Shown here: one piece after another, positions 42,933 through 62,244 of the stretch | How the letters are laid out: each line of letters begins with the position of its first letter | How positions within the stretch are numbered: the first letter of the stretch is position 1 | Assembly: GCA_965221135.1 (NCBI GenBank) | Contig: CBDCRZ010000069.1 | Span: 276,108-340,107 of the forward strand | DNA length: 64,000 nt | Source: Sansalvadorimonas sp965221135 | Lineage (GTDB): Bacteria; Pseudomonadota; Gammaproteobacteria; Pseudomonadales; Endozoicomonadaceae | Direction of reading: 5' to 3' | The notes under the pieces: generated by a model | What the model was told of the DNA's origin: nothing | What the model saw: only the letters and a program-made list of their open reading frames with translations | Database searches by the model: none | Made by a program: the position numbers and the translations under genes

Positions 42933-44177
42933 TTAAAAATACATCGCGTTCGATAACCCGAGGTTCCTTACTCGGGTTATGTTTCGTTTGGTGGAACGAG
43001 TAAGGCCGTTGATCTTGCGGTGATACCAGTCCACACCATCTTCCAGTTCTTCGGCAGTCATCTGGCGAGGAGAGAAAACGGCATGGGAACAGTCGTATTT
43101 TCTCCAGTCTTTGGTGAGCAGCCTGCCTTCGCGGTCCAGACGTGAGTAGAGGTCCGTACCTGGGAATGGGGTAAGAATGGTGGCAGCACTTGTATCCAGC
43201 TCTACCTCATCCACAAAATTCAGGGTCTCCTCAAAGATATTCGGCGTGTGTTCGTCAAAGCCGAAAATCATCGCTGAGTCTACAGCAACCTGATAATCAT
43301 GCAGTTTGGCTATATTCTCTTTGACTCTATCGATTTTGATAAAGCCTTTGCCGCTGTTTTTCAGAGCGCTCTGGTTAGGCGTTTCTATACCAACCAGTAA
43401 GTAGTAAAGGCCACTTTCAGCTGCCGCTTTTAAAATATCATCATATTGAGCGATATTGAGCGTCGCTTCCCCCATCCACCTTATATTCAAGGGCTTTAGA
43501 GCCTGAAAGAGTTCCAGTGCATACTCTCTGTCAGATATAAGATTGTCTGCGTGAAGTTCCAGGTACGACAGACCAGAGGCTTTTATCTCATCAACAATTT
43601 CACCTACCGGACGTTTGCGGAAGGTTGGGAAGAACTTGTGTACGGTACAGAAATCGCATTTGAACTTACACCCCCGGGACACCATGACGGAACCCATTTC
43701 TTCATAAGGTCGCAGGTCGATGGTTTTATGAGGGTAAGATTTCATACTCTCCATGGGGATGTAACAGGTGTTCTGGTAACGCTGCCTAAGATTTCCATGT
43801 TTAAAGTCGTTAAGCAGAATAGGCCAGAGGTTTTCGGTTTCACCTTGAATCACTGCATCGCCATGCTGTAATGACTCTTCCGGGAGAAATGATGCGTGCA
43901 GACCACCAAATACGACAGTGACTCCCTTTCCTTTGAAAATGTCGCCCAGTTGGTAGCCACGGTAAGCGTCAGGGGTCGACATGAAAATGGCAACCAGATC
44001 GGCTTCCAGGTTTGGGTGCACAGGACCTTGTGAGGTTTCGTCGATAATAGTGAGTTCTATATCGTCAGGGGTGACAGCAGCCACAGAGTAAATGCTCTGT
44101 GGTGGTGTTGCCATAAACCCTTTGTACTCTTTAAACAGGGTGTTATTGGCTGACGCTTTGATTAATGCAACTTTCAT
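42933..44177 (-). CDS. Cobalamin-binding-type radical SAM protein
   Basis: 414 aa. An N-terminal B12-binding-like Rossmann domain (about residues 1-130: ADLVAIFMSTPDAYRG and VVFGGLHASFLPEE) precedes a radical SAM barrel with the cluster motif CKFKCDFC (about residues 172-179), then LELHADNLISDREYA and LLVGIETPNQSALK. The family includes methyltransferases and cyclases such as BchE-type enzymes; the substrate is unknown. The GAGGGA site 8 nt before the ATG supports the start. A 9-bp inverted repeat (TAACCCGAG/CTCGGGTTA) lies inside its last codons. The nearby TetR gene in the same direction may be its regulator. Confidence 0.88.
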   Translation of the reverse strand: MKVALIKASANNTLFKEYKGFMATPPQSIYSVAAVTPDDIELTIIDETSQGPVHPNLEADLVAIFMSTPDAYRGYQLGDIFKGKGVTVVFGGLHASFLPEESLQHGDAVIQGETENLWPILLNDFKHGNLRQRYQNTCYIPMESMKSYPHKTIDLRPYEEMGSVMVSRGCKFKCDFCTVHKFFPTFRKRPVGEIVDEIKASGLSYLELHADNLISDREYALELFQALKPLNIRWMGEATLNIAQYDDILKAAAESGLYYLLVGIETPNQSALKNSGKGFIKIDRVKENIAKLHDYQVAVDSAMIFGFDEHTPNIFEETLNFVDEVELDTSAATILTPFPGTDLYSRLDREGRLLTKDWRKYDCSHAVFSPRQMTAEELEDGVDWYHRKINGLTRSTKRNITRVRNLGLSNAMYF

Positions 44178-44253
44178 AGCGGGTTCCCTCGTAAAGAGAG
44201 TTATATCGGACCCCGGTATACAACGTTAAATATTTCACCGGAGGCAGAGCAGG

Positions 44254-44430
44254 TTATACCTGCCAGTAAAAGCATGAAACAGCAACGAGCAGCCAAATAG
44301 CTATCAAGCTCCAGTAGGCAAAAGGCTCTTCAGAGCGAAAAAACTCCCTGTGTAACCAAACGCTGCCGGCATATAAATCCCAGCAAACCCAAACTAAAAG
44401 AGCGATACCAAAAATAAATGTCCAGCTCAT
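44254..44430 (-). CDS. 58-aa integral membrane protein coupled to the TetR gene
   Basis: Two membrane helices: FIFGIALLVWVCWDLYAG (about residues 5-22) and YWSLIAIWLLVAVSCFYW (about 39-56), joined by a short charged loop VWLHREFFRSEEPFA. The ATG overlaps the TetR stop (ATGA), so translation is coupled. Trp and Tyr are frequent at helix ends. I do not recognise a named family; the clean helices and the coupling make it a real gene. It may be regulated by the TetR protein or modulate it. Confidence 0.75.
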   Translation of the reverse strand: MSWTFIFGIALLVWVCWDLYAGSVWLHREFFRSEEPFAYWSLIAIWLLVAVSCFYWQV

Positions 44431-45026
44431 GAGGTTTCCCCTGTGTTATGGAGCGATGCCACGAGGATATCGGCAGCCTGACGGGACGGCATGCGATAGC
44501 TTTCGATAAGGTCTATAGGCCCCTGGGAGTCCAGATTCAGATAAATAGAAACTATGCCAAATGCAACGGTTTCGCGTTGTTTCGAGTCTGATTTGGGGAA
44601 GCTATATTGCAGTATTTCACTCATGTCATTAATAAAACGTGTCATCCAGCCTTTCATCAGAGTTTTAAGGAAATCATCCTGTGATGAAGCAAAGATAAGC
44701 GACAGTACAACCATCGACAGCTCGTTGGGCGTATTCTCTTCATTGCTGAAAAGTATGTCCAGAAGAGTTGTCATGGTGTGTTTTTCAGGAAGGTAATAAA
44801 TGACTTCCTGCCATTGTTTTTCTGATTCTTCGATGACTCGCAGGGCGAGAAGTTTTATAAGTTCATTGCGGTTGCCAACAAAGTGGCGAACCAGGCTTCT
44901 CTGCAGGCCAGACTCTTCGGCAACGCGTTCAAGAGAACTGCCTTCAAGGCCATATCGCGCTACGCAGCGTTGGAAAGCCTGAAGGATTTGTTCTGTTCTC
45001 TCTTCTTTTTTGCTGGGTCTTGGCAT
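44427..45026 (-). CDS. TetR-family transcriptional regulator
   Basis: 199 aa. N-terminal helix-turn-helix (about residues 8-55: RTEQILQAFQRCVARYGLEGSSLERVAEESGLQRSLVRHFVGNRNELIKLL) is followed by an all-helical ligand domain. The ligand is unknown. The small membrane protein gene and the radical SAM gene lie downstream on the same strand, so they may share its control. TetR genes often repress themselves; I see no clear palindrome in the 149-bp gap before murI. Confidence 0.9.
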   Translation of the reverse strand: MPRPSKKEERTEQILQAFQRCVARYGLEGSSLERVAEESGLQRSLVRHFVGNRNELIKLLALRVIEESEKQWQEVIYYLPEKHTMTTLLDILFSNEENTPNELSMVVLSLIFASSQDDFLKTLMKGWMTRFINDMSEILQYSFPKSDSKQRETVAFGIVSIYLNLDSQGPIDLIESYRMPSRQAADILVASLHNTGETS

Positions 45027-45175
45027 GGTAGAAGTTTATTAATTATCAGGTGTGACAATTTATAAACTGGGCAGGTTTTATTGTCAAATAAGGTGCTAAT
45101 ATTTTTTATGTTTTTTGTAGTTTTTGAAAAGAGGAAGCGACAAACTTGGAACCAGGGTTCCACTAAGCTCATTCT

Positions 45176-46039
45176 CTATGGGATTTCAGCCAAAAGAAAC
45201 TCAATTTTCTGAAAATTGCGGACTTTTAGTGCGTTTTTGTAGAGTTCAGTCATGCTGTCTTCTGCCGTGAACAGTGCAATATGGGTGGGAGGCTGTGTAT
45301 TGTCATAGTGGTTGTATTCAGGCTCTCCCTTCAAAAGAGCCTTAACCCTGCGGGCAATAGCGATACCAGAATCAACCCAGGTCACACTTGGAGCACAAAG
45401 GCTTAATTCATCTTTAAGAAGCGGGAAGTGTGTACAGCCCAGAACAATATGGTCGGGATTGTTTTTTTTAAGAGTGCTTTTGTTAAGGGTGCTGTTGTGA
45501 AAAGCGTTGTCCTCATGATTGTTTTTAAAGAAAGGCGATAGAATTTCCGTGAGTTCATCCAGCTTAACCGGCATTCCCCGAAGCTTCTCTTCCGCAATAT
45601 GAACAAGGCGGGTCGAGCCAACCCGAATCATTGTGCAGTGTTGGGCAAAGTTCTCAACAAGGTCATCGGTATAAGGGCGCTTCACAGTGCCCGGTGTAGC
45701 CAGCAGACCGATACAATGGTTTTGTGAAAGTGATGCTGCGGTTTTGATAGCAGGCACAACTCCCACAACCGGAATGGATAGATCTTTACGAGCCTGAGCC
45801 AAAGCCACTGTACTGGCTGTATTGCAGGCAATCACTGCCAGGCGGGGGTTGTATTTTTTACAAAGTGCTTTGAGGCATAGACTGACTCTTTCCACCACCT
45901 CACTCTGAGGACGTGGTCCATAGGGAAAGGCTGCGTTATCAGCACAGTAAACTACCGGTAGCCAGGGCATGAGCTGTTTGATCTCTTCAAACACTGTCAG
46001 GCCACCGACACCGGAATCCATAATCAGTATCGGATTCAC
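45176..46039 (-). CDS. murI: Glutamate racemase
   Basis: 287 aa from the GTG at 46039 (E. coli 285). It makes D-glutamate for peptidoglycan. Present are MDSGVGGLTVFEEI (catalytic Asp region), ADNAAFPYG, the first catalytic Cys in IACNTAST and the second in VLGCTHFPLL. An AAAGGAA lies about 12 nt upstream of the GTG. A longer frame starting at TTG 46081 has no ribosome site. Confidence 0.93.
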   Translation of the reverse strand: MNPILIMDSGVGGLTVFEEIKQLMPWLPVVYCADNAAFPYGPRPQSEVVERVSLCLKALCKKYNPRLAVIACNTASTVALAQARKDLSIPVVGVVPAIKTAASLSQNHCIGLLATPGTVKRPYTDDLVENFAQHCTMIRVGSTRLVHIAEEKLRGMPVKLDELTEILSPFFKNNHEDNAFHNSTLNKSTLKKNNPDHIVLGCTHFPLLKDELSLCAPSVTWVDSGIAIARRVKALLKGEPEYNHYDNTQPPTHIALFTAEDSMTELYKNALKVRNFQKIEFLLAEIP

Positions 46040-46247
46040 GAAGAAGCTGTTTCCTTTATATAGAGGGAGAACATCCCACAAGACTATTATTCTAACTCTT
46101 GGCCGTGGGTGTCCAGCAAAGCGTCAAGCGTTTGTTGATTTGGATACTATATTTAGTTCACTTTTTAAACGGTAGTTTATCTATTTGTTGAATTTTTCTA
46201 CCTGTTTGTGTGATTCATAACTCCCTTAAATTGCGTGGGCTTTTTGT

Positions 46248-47147
46248 ATGCCTTTGTTCTCTTTTGACCACAGTATTCTGGATGGTTTTTCTCCAGCCTC
46301 TCGGACTTTACTTGAAACCATGCTCTTCACTCAGGCTGGCGTTTTATCTGACCAGCAAGCCGATGAACTGGCGTCCCTTCTTTCTATCTCGGTTGACGAT
46401 CTTCCCGACCACCTTTTACCTGTCGCTGCAGCCTGTGCGCAGGTGCCGGTCTCTAACTTCAATGTGGGTGTTGTTCTGCGTGGTGGAAGTGGTGCTTTGT
46501 ATTTGGGCGCAAACCTTGAGTTTGAAGATACTTTTCTAGGACTCTCTCTACATGGCGAGCAGTCGGCTCTTAATAATGCCTGGTTGCACGGAGAGACCTC
46601 TGTTTCTGCTCTTGTTGTGAATGCCGCACCTTGCGGCCTCTGCCGGCAGTTCCTTCATGAGCTGGATTGCTCAGATAAGCTCAACGTGAAGGTGCTGACT
46701 CCAGCTGGTGAAACTACCAAAGCACCGCTTTCGCATTACTTGCCTGATGCTTTTGGTCCGGCTGATCTGGGTATTAAAGGTGGCATTCTTTCCGCTGGTG
46801 CTCAGACATTCAGCTGTAACGCTGGTGATGAGTTAACCGTATTGGCTCTTGAGGCTGCAAAGAATAGCTATGCACCTTATACAGGTGGTTATGCCGGTGT
46901 TGCGATTGAAACTGCCGATGGTGTGAAGGTTGCTGGGCGCTATGCCTGCAATGCTGCTCACAATCCAAGCCTGCAACCATTTACGTCTGCGTTTTCCCAA
47001 CTGCGTTTTGCCAGCCTGGGTAAAGAGGTGGAGTTGAAGCGTATGGTGTTGGTTGAAGCCTCTTCGAAGTTGCAACATATCTCCCATGTGAAGGCGCTCC
47101 AGCATATCTTTCCAAATATGCAGATGGATATTGTTAAGGCTGCCTGA
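46248..47147 (+). CDS. cdd: Cytidine deaminase
   Basis: 299 aa (E. coli 294), the dimeric long form with a catalytic and a pseudo-catalytic half. It deaminates cytidine and deoxycytidine. The zinc site is HGEQSALNNAW (about residues 104-114; catalytic Glu) with PCGLCRQFLHEL (two zinc Cys). NFNVGVVLRGG in the first half and SYAPYTGGYAGVAIET in the second show the internal duplication. The ribosome site is weak. Confidence 0.95.
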   Translation: MPLFSFDHSILDGFSPASRTLLETMLFTQAGVLSDQQADELASLLSISVDDLPDHLLPVAAACAQVPVSNFNVGVVLRGGSGALYLGANLEFEDTFLGLSLHGEQSALNNAWLHGETSVSALVVNAAPCGLCRQFLHELDCSDKLNVKVLTPAGETTKAPLSHYLPDAFGPADLGIKGGILSAGAQTFSCNAGDELTVLALEAAKNSYAPYTGGYAGVAIETADGVKVAGRYACNAAHNPSLQPFTSAFSQLRFASLGKEVELKRMVLVEASSKLQHISHVKALQHIFPNMQMDIVKAA

Positions 47148-47246
47148 TTTTCAGGAGAGTGGTAGTTGTCTGGCACGGGTTGCTGGGGCATTCTGTACGA
47201 ACATTGTTATTGATTCTCGTGAAGCAGCAATATAAAGGAGTCTGTA

Positions 47247-48542
47247 GTGGAGCATGGTGTTAGCCAGAAAAAAGAAGTTGATGGTCATATGCTCGAGTAC
47301 GATGTTCTTATATCTGGTGCCGGTATGGTTGGAGCTGCTCTGGGGTGTGCTCTGGGGCAGGCGGGAATGAAGGTGGCGCTGGTTGATCCGGCCGAACCTC
47401 AACCTTTTATTAAAGGTGCTGTTCCTGATATTCGTGTATCTGCCCTGAGCCCTGCCAGTGAACAGTTTCTGGATTCTCTCGGAGCCTGGGCACATATAAA
47501 GGAGATGCGTCTCTGCCCCTACCGCAAAATGGCGGTGTGGGAGAAACTCCAAAACCCCATTACCGGGAAACCACTCTCTTCACGCTTCAATCAAACGTTA
47601 TTCGACTGCAACGATATTAATGAGCAGCAGCTTGGGCATATTGTTGAGAACAATATTACCCAGCTGGGTTTGCATCAGGTTATGGAATCACTGAATACAG
47701 TCGATGTAATTTCCCCCGCAAGACCCAACAGCCTTTCCTTTATAGGAGGGCAACCTCAGCTTACTCTGGATAATGGCTCAACGCTAACAGGCAAACTCCT
47801 GATAGGTGCTGATGGTGCCAACTCTTTTGTGCGTCAGTCATCGTCTATTGGTTTGTCAAGCAGTGACTATGAGCAGGGAGCCCTGGTGGCCACGGTTGAA
47901 ATCCCGGAAGCGCTTGATATTACCTGGCAGGCATTTACGCCTACAGGCCCTTTAGCTCTGCTCCCTCTTCCTTGTTCCGGCGGAAAGTCCTATGCCTCAC
48001 TGGTGTGGTACAACCTCCCTGAAAATATTCGCAGCCTTATATCTCTTTCCAGTGAGGCTTTTCTGGCACAGGTTCGTTCACACTTCCCCGAAGAGTTACC
48101 TGAGTTATTAGGTCTTGAAACCAAGGGAAGCTTTCCGCTGACCCGGCGTCACGCTTCAACCTACTATAAGGAAGGCGTGGTTTTAGTGGGTGATGCCGCA
48201 CATACCATTAACCCTCTGGCTGGCCAGGGAGTGAATCTCGGTTTTCAGGATGCAGCCTGTCTTGCAGAAGTGCTGGTTAAGGAATGGAAAACGAATCGGC
48301 AGCTGGGTGCTGTTAATGTATTAAACAGCTATGAAGAGAAGCGTCGGCCAGACAATGCTCGTATGCAGATGGTGATGGATGTGTTCTACCATACCTTTAG
48401 TACAAGCCTGCTACCTTTAAAGGTGCTTCGTAATATTGGTTTGTCGGCGGCTGGGAAGTTCACTCCGGGTAAAAAGCAGGTTATGCAATATGCTATGGGA
48501 GTGAGTAAGCCTTCCTTATGGCCGCTCTCTATGACAAAGTGA
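47247..48542 (+). CDS. ubiF: FAD-dependent ubiquinone biosynthesis hydroxylase, UbiF-like
   Basis: 431 aa. The FAD motif SGAGMVGAALGCALGQAG (about residues 20-37), the middle motif LIGADGANSFVRQ, and the third motif GVVLVGDAAHTINPLAGQGVNLGFQDA are present. It resembles E. coli UbiF: DIRVSALSPAS, MRLCPYRKMAVWE, SLVWYNLP, FPLTRRHA and FYHTFSTSLLPLKVLRNIGL align well. UbiF adds the C6 hydroxyl of the quinone ring. The GTG start at 47247 has AAGGAG 6 nt upstream; ATG at 47289 is a fallback. Other flavin hydroxylases (UbiI, UbiH) cannot be fully excluded. Confidence 0.85.
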   Translation: MEHGVSQKKEVDGHMLEYDVLISGAGMVGAALGCALGQAGMKVALVDPAEPQPFIKGAVPDIRVSALSPASEQFLDSLGAWAHIKEMRLCPYRKMAVWEKLQNPITGKPLSSRFNQTLFDCNDINEQQLGHIVENNITQLGLHQVMESLNTVDVISPARPNSLSFIGGQPQLTLDNGSTLTGKLLIGADGANSFVRQSSSIGLSSSDYEQGALVATVEIPEALDITWQAFTPTGPLALLPLPCSGGKSYASLVWYNLPENIRSLISLSSEAFLAQVRSHFPEELPELLGLETKGSFPLTRRHASTYYKEGVVLVGDAAHTINPLAGQGVNLGFQDAACLAEVLVKEWKTNRQLGAVNVLNSYEEKRRPDNARMQMVMDVFYHTFSTSLLPLKVLRNIGLSAAGKFTPGKKQVMQYAMGVSKPSLWPLSMTK

Positions 48543-48573
48543 AGGGGATGGTGAGTTTTAAAGTTCTTGATAA

Positions 48574-48647
48574 GCGGGTGTAGTTCAATGGTAGAACGTC
48601 AGCTTCCCAAGCTGAACACGCGAGTTCGATTCTCGTCACCCGCTCCA
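48574..48647 (+). tRNA. tRNA-Gly(CCC)
   Basis: Full cloverleaf: acceptor GCGGGTG/CACCCGC, D-arm GTTCAATGGTAGAAC, anticodon stem TCAGC/GCTGA with loop TTCCCAA (anticodon CCC), T-arm with TTCGATT, and an encoded CCA. It resembles E. coli glyU. It lies about 30 bp after the ubiF-like gene. Confidence 0.97.
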
Positions 48648-48704
48648 AATTGAAAGCATGCAACGACGTAAGACCCACTGCGTTAAATGCCTATCTTTTA
48701 TTAG

Positions 48705-48732
48705 TTGAAGATATTCTCCGACTCCCTATAAT
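48705..48732 (+). promoter_or_regulatory. Extra upstream promoter of rRNA operon 1
   Basis: TTGAAG, 16-bp spacer, TATAAT. A GCCGCTCC discriminator follows, like the GC-rich start regions of the other rRNA promoters. It is absent before operons 2 and 3. Confidence 0.6.
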
Positions 48733-48807
48733 GCCGCTCCGTTGTCACCGACATCTCCTCCGGGAATTTGAGAGGTTCTTCTTAAATGCCTTGAGTGAAA
48801 TGAGTCG

Positions 48808-48835
48808 TTGACAGCGAGACGGAACGCTGTAGAAT
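48808..48835 (+). promoter_or_regulatory. P1 of rRNA operon 1
   Basis: TTGACA, 16-bp spacer, TAGAAT, then GCGCTCCTCG. The GC-rich discriminator after the -10 is typical of promoters under stringent control. Confidence 0.75.
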
Positions 48836-48939
48836 GCGCTCCTCGTTGTCACCGGTCAAGCTTAAAGCGAAGCGGACGACAGCATCGTTAAGTGTTCAGC
48901 AAGTCATTGATTTTCAACGAGTTGCTCGAAACAAGCCAC

Positions 48940-48967
48940 TTGACACCGACCGGCGCATCGGTAAAAT
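48940..48967 (+). promoter_or_regulatory. P2 of rRNA operon 1
   Basis: TTGACA, 16-bp spacer, TAAAAT, then GGCGGCCTCGC. The same element occurs before operons 2 and 3. Confidence 0.75.
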
Positions 48968-49290
48968 GGCGGCCTCGCTGGAACGAACTGCTTAACGGTT
49001 CACATCGAAAGATGATTCAGCTTTCCTCTTCACGAGATGCGATGAAGAGCGATCTTTAAAAAAGAATTCAGGCAATTCGTGTGGGTACTTGCCTGGTGAG
49101 ATAAAGCTTTCCTCTTCTCTACTTGTAGAGCGGTTGATCGCAAAAAGATACTTGTCTCATCAACGTAAGCACTCTATCACGGTTTATATGTTGGGCAACC
49201 AACTGAAACATTGATTTGTGTAATTTGCGATTGAATGAGTCGTTGTTTGTTTGCTCTTCTTTGAAGGGTGAGTGAATAACAAAACGATTT
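48968..49290 (+). other. Leader of rRNA operon 1 (boxA and RNase III stem)
   Basis: GATCTTTAAAAAA at 49051-49063 is a boxA-like antitermination site. CAATTCGTGTGGGTACTTG at 49073-49091 is complementary to 50861-50879 in the spacer, forming the 16S processing stem cut by RNase III. No gene. Confidence 0.7.
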
Positions 49291-50844
<1,554 letters not shown>

Positions 50845-51170
50845 AACGAAATCTCACCGACAAGTACTCACACGAATTGCTTGAAACAAGAAGCCAACGA
50901 CGCAAGTCGCTTGGATTTTTTGTTTTACTGATCTTTAAAAATATGGAATCTGTCAACATACATTCTTAATTGAATGTATTTAGTTGCTGAGCACTCAGGT
51001 TGATTTACGAATCAACCTTTCAACAAGAGCGCCTTTTCGAAGGAAGGATTGTTGATCAAGTGTGTGGCGAATCGTTACTACAGACGTAGCTCTTTAGTCG
51101 GAGCCGTCTTAAAAAACGCGTTATTTGACTGATCTGAGAATTTCGTTTTCGAGATTTCTTTGGGTTATAT
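50845..51170 (+). other. 16S-23S spacer of operon 1, no tRNA
   Basis: 326 bp. It contains the 3' side of the 16S processing stem (50861-50879), a second boxA-like TGATCTTTAAAAA (50929-50941) and, at its end, TTATATGGTCAAG, which pairs with CTTGACCATATAA at the end of 23S. No tRNA gene is present. Confidence 0.85.
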
Positions 51171-54071
<2,901 letters not shown>

Positions 54072-54090
54072 ATAACGCCAAAGCGATCTT

Positions 54091-54139
54091 ACTGAAAATG
54101 AGACATTTTCAGCATTTCCTCCTTCCATGGAGGTCATGT
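54091..54139 (+). other. Inserted segment with two hairpins in the 23S-5S spacer of operon 1
   Basis: Absent from operon 2. CTGAAAATG-AGA-CATTTTCAG (54092-54112) and CCTCC-TTCCAT-GGAGG (54118-54133) are two perfect inverted repeats. The flanks (AGCGATCTT and AAACAAGTATCAG) are shared with operon 2. Confidence 0.8.
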
Positions 54140-54264
54140 AAAAACAAGTATCAGTGAAGCGAATAACGCGAAACGATTTACCACATACGACAATGTGTGC
54201 AGTGACTAAAACGACAGATTCCCAGGTTGGAGATTGAGAATACTCAAGACTTCAATCACAGTTT

Positions 54265-54383
54265 TGCCTGGCGACGAAAGAGCTTTGGAACCACCTGACC
54301 CCATCCCGAACTCAGTAGTGAAACGAAGCATCGCCGATGGTAGTGTGGGGCTTCCCCATGTGAGAGTAGGTCATCGCCAGGCT
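54265..54383 (+). rRNA. rrf: 5S ribosomal RNA, copy 1
   Basis: About 119 nt, TGCCTGGCGACG to GCCAGGCT, with the conserved CCACCTGACCCCATCCCGAACTC core. Ends are inferred from E. coli. Confidence 0.97.
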
Positions 54384-54393
54384 TTAATTAGAA

Positions 54394-54425
54394 AACCCCA
54401 GTTGCTAACGCGGCTGGGGTTTTTG
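54394..54425 (+). terminator. Terminator of rRNA operon 1
   Basis: AACCCCAG and CTGGGGTT around GTTGCTAACGCGG-type loop, then TTTTT. The same terminator ends operon 2. Confidence 0.93.
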
Positions 54426-54491
54426 CTTATTAGTGTGAGCACATTGTTTTTTTGATCTTTGAATCAAAGCACTGGGACTGAAAGATGTTGA

Positions 54492-54519
54492 TTGACATCA
54501 AACGGAAACAGAGTAGAAT
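54492..54519 (+). promoter_or_regulatory. P1 of rRNA operon 2
   Basis: TTGACA, 16-bp spacer, TAGAAT, then GCGCTCCTCG. It lies only about 70 bp after the operon 1 terminator, so operon 2 has its own start. Confidence 0.75.
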
Positions 54520-54623
54520 GCGCTCCTCGTTGTCACCGGCCAAGCTTAAAGCGAAGCGGACGGCAGCATCGTTAAGTGTTCAGCAACTCATTGATTTATA
54601 AGGAGTTACTGAAAACAAAGCAC

Positions 54624-54651
54624 TTGACACCGACCGGCGCATCGGTAAAAT
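54624..54651 (+). promoter_or_regulatory. P2 of rRNA operon 2
   Basis: TTGACA, 16-bp spacer, TAAAAT, identical in layout to P2 of operon 1. Confidence 0.75.
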
Positions 54652-54973
54652 GGCGGCCTCGCTGGAACGAACTGCTTAACGGTTCACATCGAAAGATGAT
54701 TCAGCTTTCCTCTTCACGAGATGCGATGAAGAGCGATCTTTAAAAAAGAATTCAGGCAATTCGTGTGGGTACTTGCCTGGTGAGATAAAGCTTTCATCTT
54801 CTCTACTTGTAGAGCGGTTGATCGCAAAAAGATACTTGTCTCATCAACGTAAGCACTCATCACGGTTTATATGTTGGGCAACCAACTGAAACATTGATTT
54901 GTGTAATTTGCGATTGAATGAGTCGTTGTTTGTTTGCTCTTCTTTGAAGAGTGAGTGAATAACAAAACGATTT
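54652..54973 (+). other. Leader of rRNA operon 2
   Basis: Nearly identical to the operon 1 leader, with the same boxA-like element and 16S processing stem sequence. No gene. Confidence 0.7.
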
Positions 54974-56527
<1,554 letters not shown>

Positions 56528-56853
56528 AACGAAATCTCACCGACAAGTACTCACACGAATTGCTTGAAACAAGAAGCCAACGACGCAAGTCGCTTGGATT
56601 TTTTGTTTTACTGATCTTTAAAAATATGGAATCTGTCAACATACATTCTTAATTGAATGTATTTAGTTGCTGAGCACTCAGGTTGATTTACGAATCAACC
56701 TTTCAACAAGAGCGCCTTTTCGAAGGAAGGATTGTTGATCAAGTGTGTGGCGAATCGTTACTACAGACGTAGCTCTTTAGTCGGAGCCGTCTTAAAAAAC
56801 GCGTTATTTGACTGATCTGAGAATTTCGTTTTCGAGATTTCTTTGGGTTATAT
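56528..56853 (+). other. 16S-23S spacer of operon 2, no tRNA
   Basis: 326 bp, seemingly identical to the operon 1 spacer, with boxA-like and processing-stem elements and no tRNA gene. Confidence 0.85.
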
Positions 56854-59751
<2,898 letters not shown>

Positions 59752-59894
59752 ATAACGCCAAAGCGATCTTGTGAAAACAAGTATCAGTGAAGCGAATAAC
59801 GCGAAACGATCGACATACACTTAACAGTGTCAGCAACAAACGACAGATTCCTAGGTTGGAGATTGAGAAACTCTCAAGACTTCAATCACAGTTT

Positions 59895-60013
59895 TGCCTG
59901 GCGACGAAAGAGCTTTGGAACCACCTGACCCCATCCCGAACTCAGTAGTGAAACGAAGCATCGCCGATGGTAGTGTGGGGCTTCCCCATGTGAGAGTAGG
60001 TCATCGCCAGGCT
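59895..60013 (+). rRNA. rrf: 5S ribosomal RNA, copy 2
   Basis: About 119 nt, same as copy 1 by eye. Confidence 0.97.
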
Positions 60014-60023
60014 TTAATTAGAA

Positions 60024-60055
60024 AACCCCAGTTGCTAACGCGGCTGGGGTTTTTG
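60024..60055 (+). terminator. Terminator of rRNA operon 2
   Basis: Same AACCCCAG/CTGGGGTT stem and T run as after operon 1. Confidence 0.93.
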
Positions 60056-60119
60056 CTTATTAGTGTGAGCACATTGTTTTTGATCTTTGAATCAAAGCAC
60101 TGGGACTGAAAGATGTTGA

Positions 60120-60147
60120 TTGACATCAAACGGAAACAGAGTAGAAT
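60120..60147 (+). promoter_or_regulatory. P1 of rRNA operon 3
   Basis: TTGACA, 16-bp spacer, TAGAAT, then GCGCTCCTCG. Confidence 0.75.
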
Positions 60148-60251
60148 GCGCTCCTCGTTGTCACCGGCCAAGCTTAAAGCGAAGCGGACGGCAGCATCGT
60201 TAAGTGTTCAGCAACTCATTGATTTATAACGAATTGCTCGAAACAAACCAC

Positions 60252-60279
60252 TTGACACCGACCGGCGCATCGGTAAAAT
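60252..60279 (+). promoter_or_regulatory. P2 of rRNA operon 3
   Basis: TTGACA, 16-bp spacer, TAAAAT, then GGCGGCCTCGC. Confidence 0.75.
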
Positions 60280-60601
60280 GGCGGCCTCGCTGGAACGAAC
60301 TGCTTAACGGTTCACATCGAAAGATGATTCAGCTTTCCTCTTCACGAGATGCGATGAAGAGCGATCTTTAAAAAAGAATTCAGGCAATTCGTGTGGGTAC
60401 TTGCCTGGTGAGATAAAGCTTTCCTCTTCTCTACTTGTAGAGCGGTTGATAGCAAAAAGATACTTGTCTCATCAACGTAAGCACCTATCACGGTTTATAT
60501 GTTGGGCAACCAACTGAAACATTGATTTGTGTAATTTGCGATTGAATGAGTCGTTGTTTGTTTGCTCTTCTTTGAAGAGTGAGTGAATAACAAAACGATT
60601 T
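60280..60601 (+). other. Leader of rRNA operon 3
   Basis: Same organisation as the other two leaders, with boxA-like element and 16S processing stem. No gene. Confidence 0.7.
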
Positions 60602-62155
<1,554 letters not shown>

Positions 62156-62244
62156 AACGAAATCTCACCGACAAGTACTCACACGAATTGCCTGAATCTT
62201 GAAAGAGATCATCAGTCTATTAAATTAGACACCTTACTTATTGA

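Noticed and set aside
42950..42985. Terminator at the end of the radical SAM gene
   Set aside because: The 9-bp inverted repeat lies within the last codons and has no U run directly after it.
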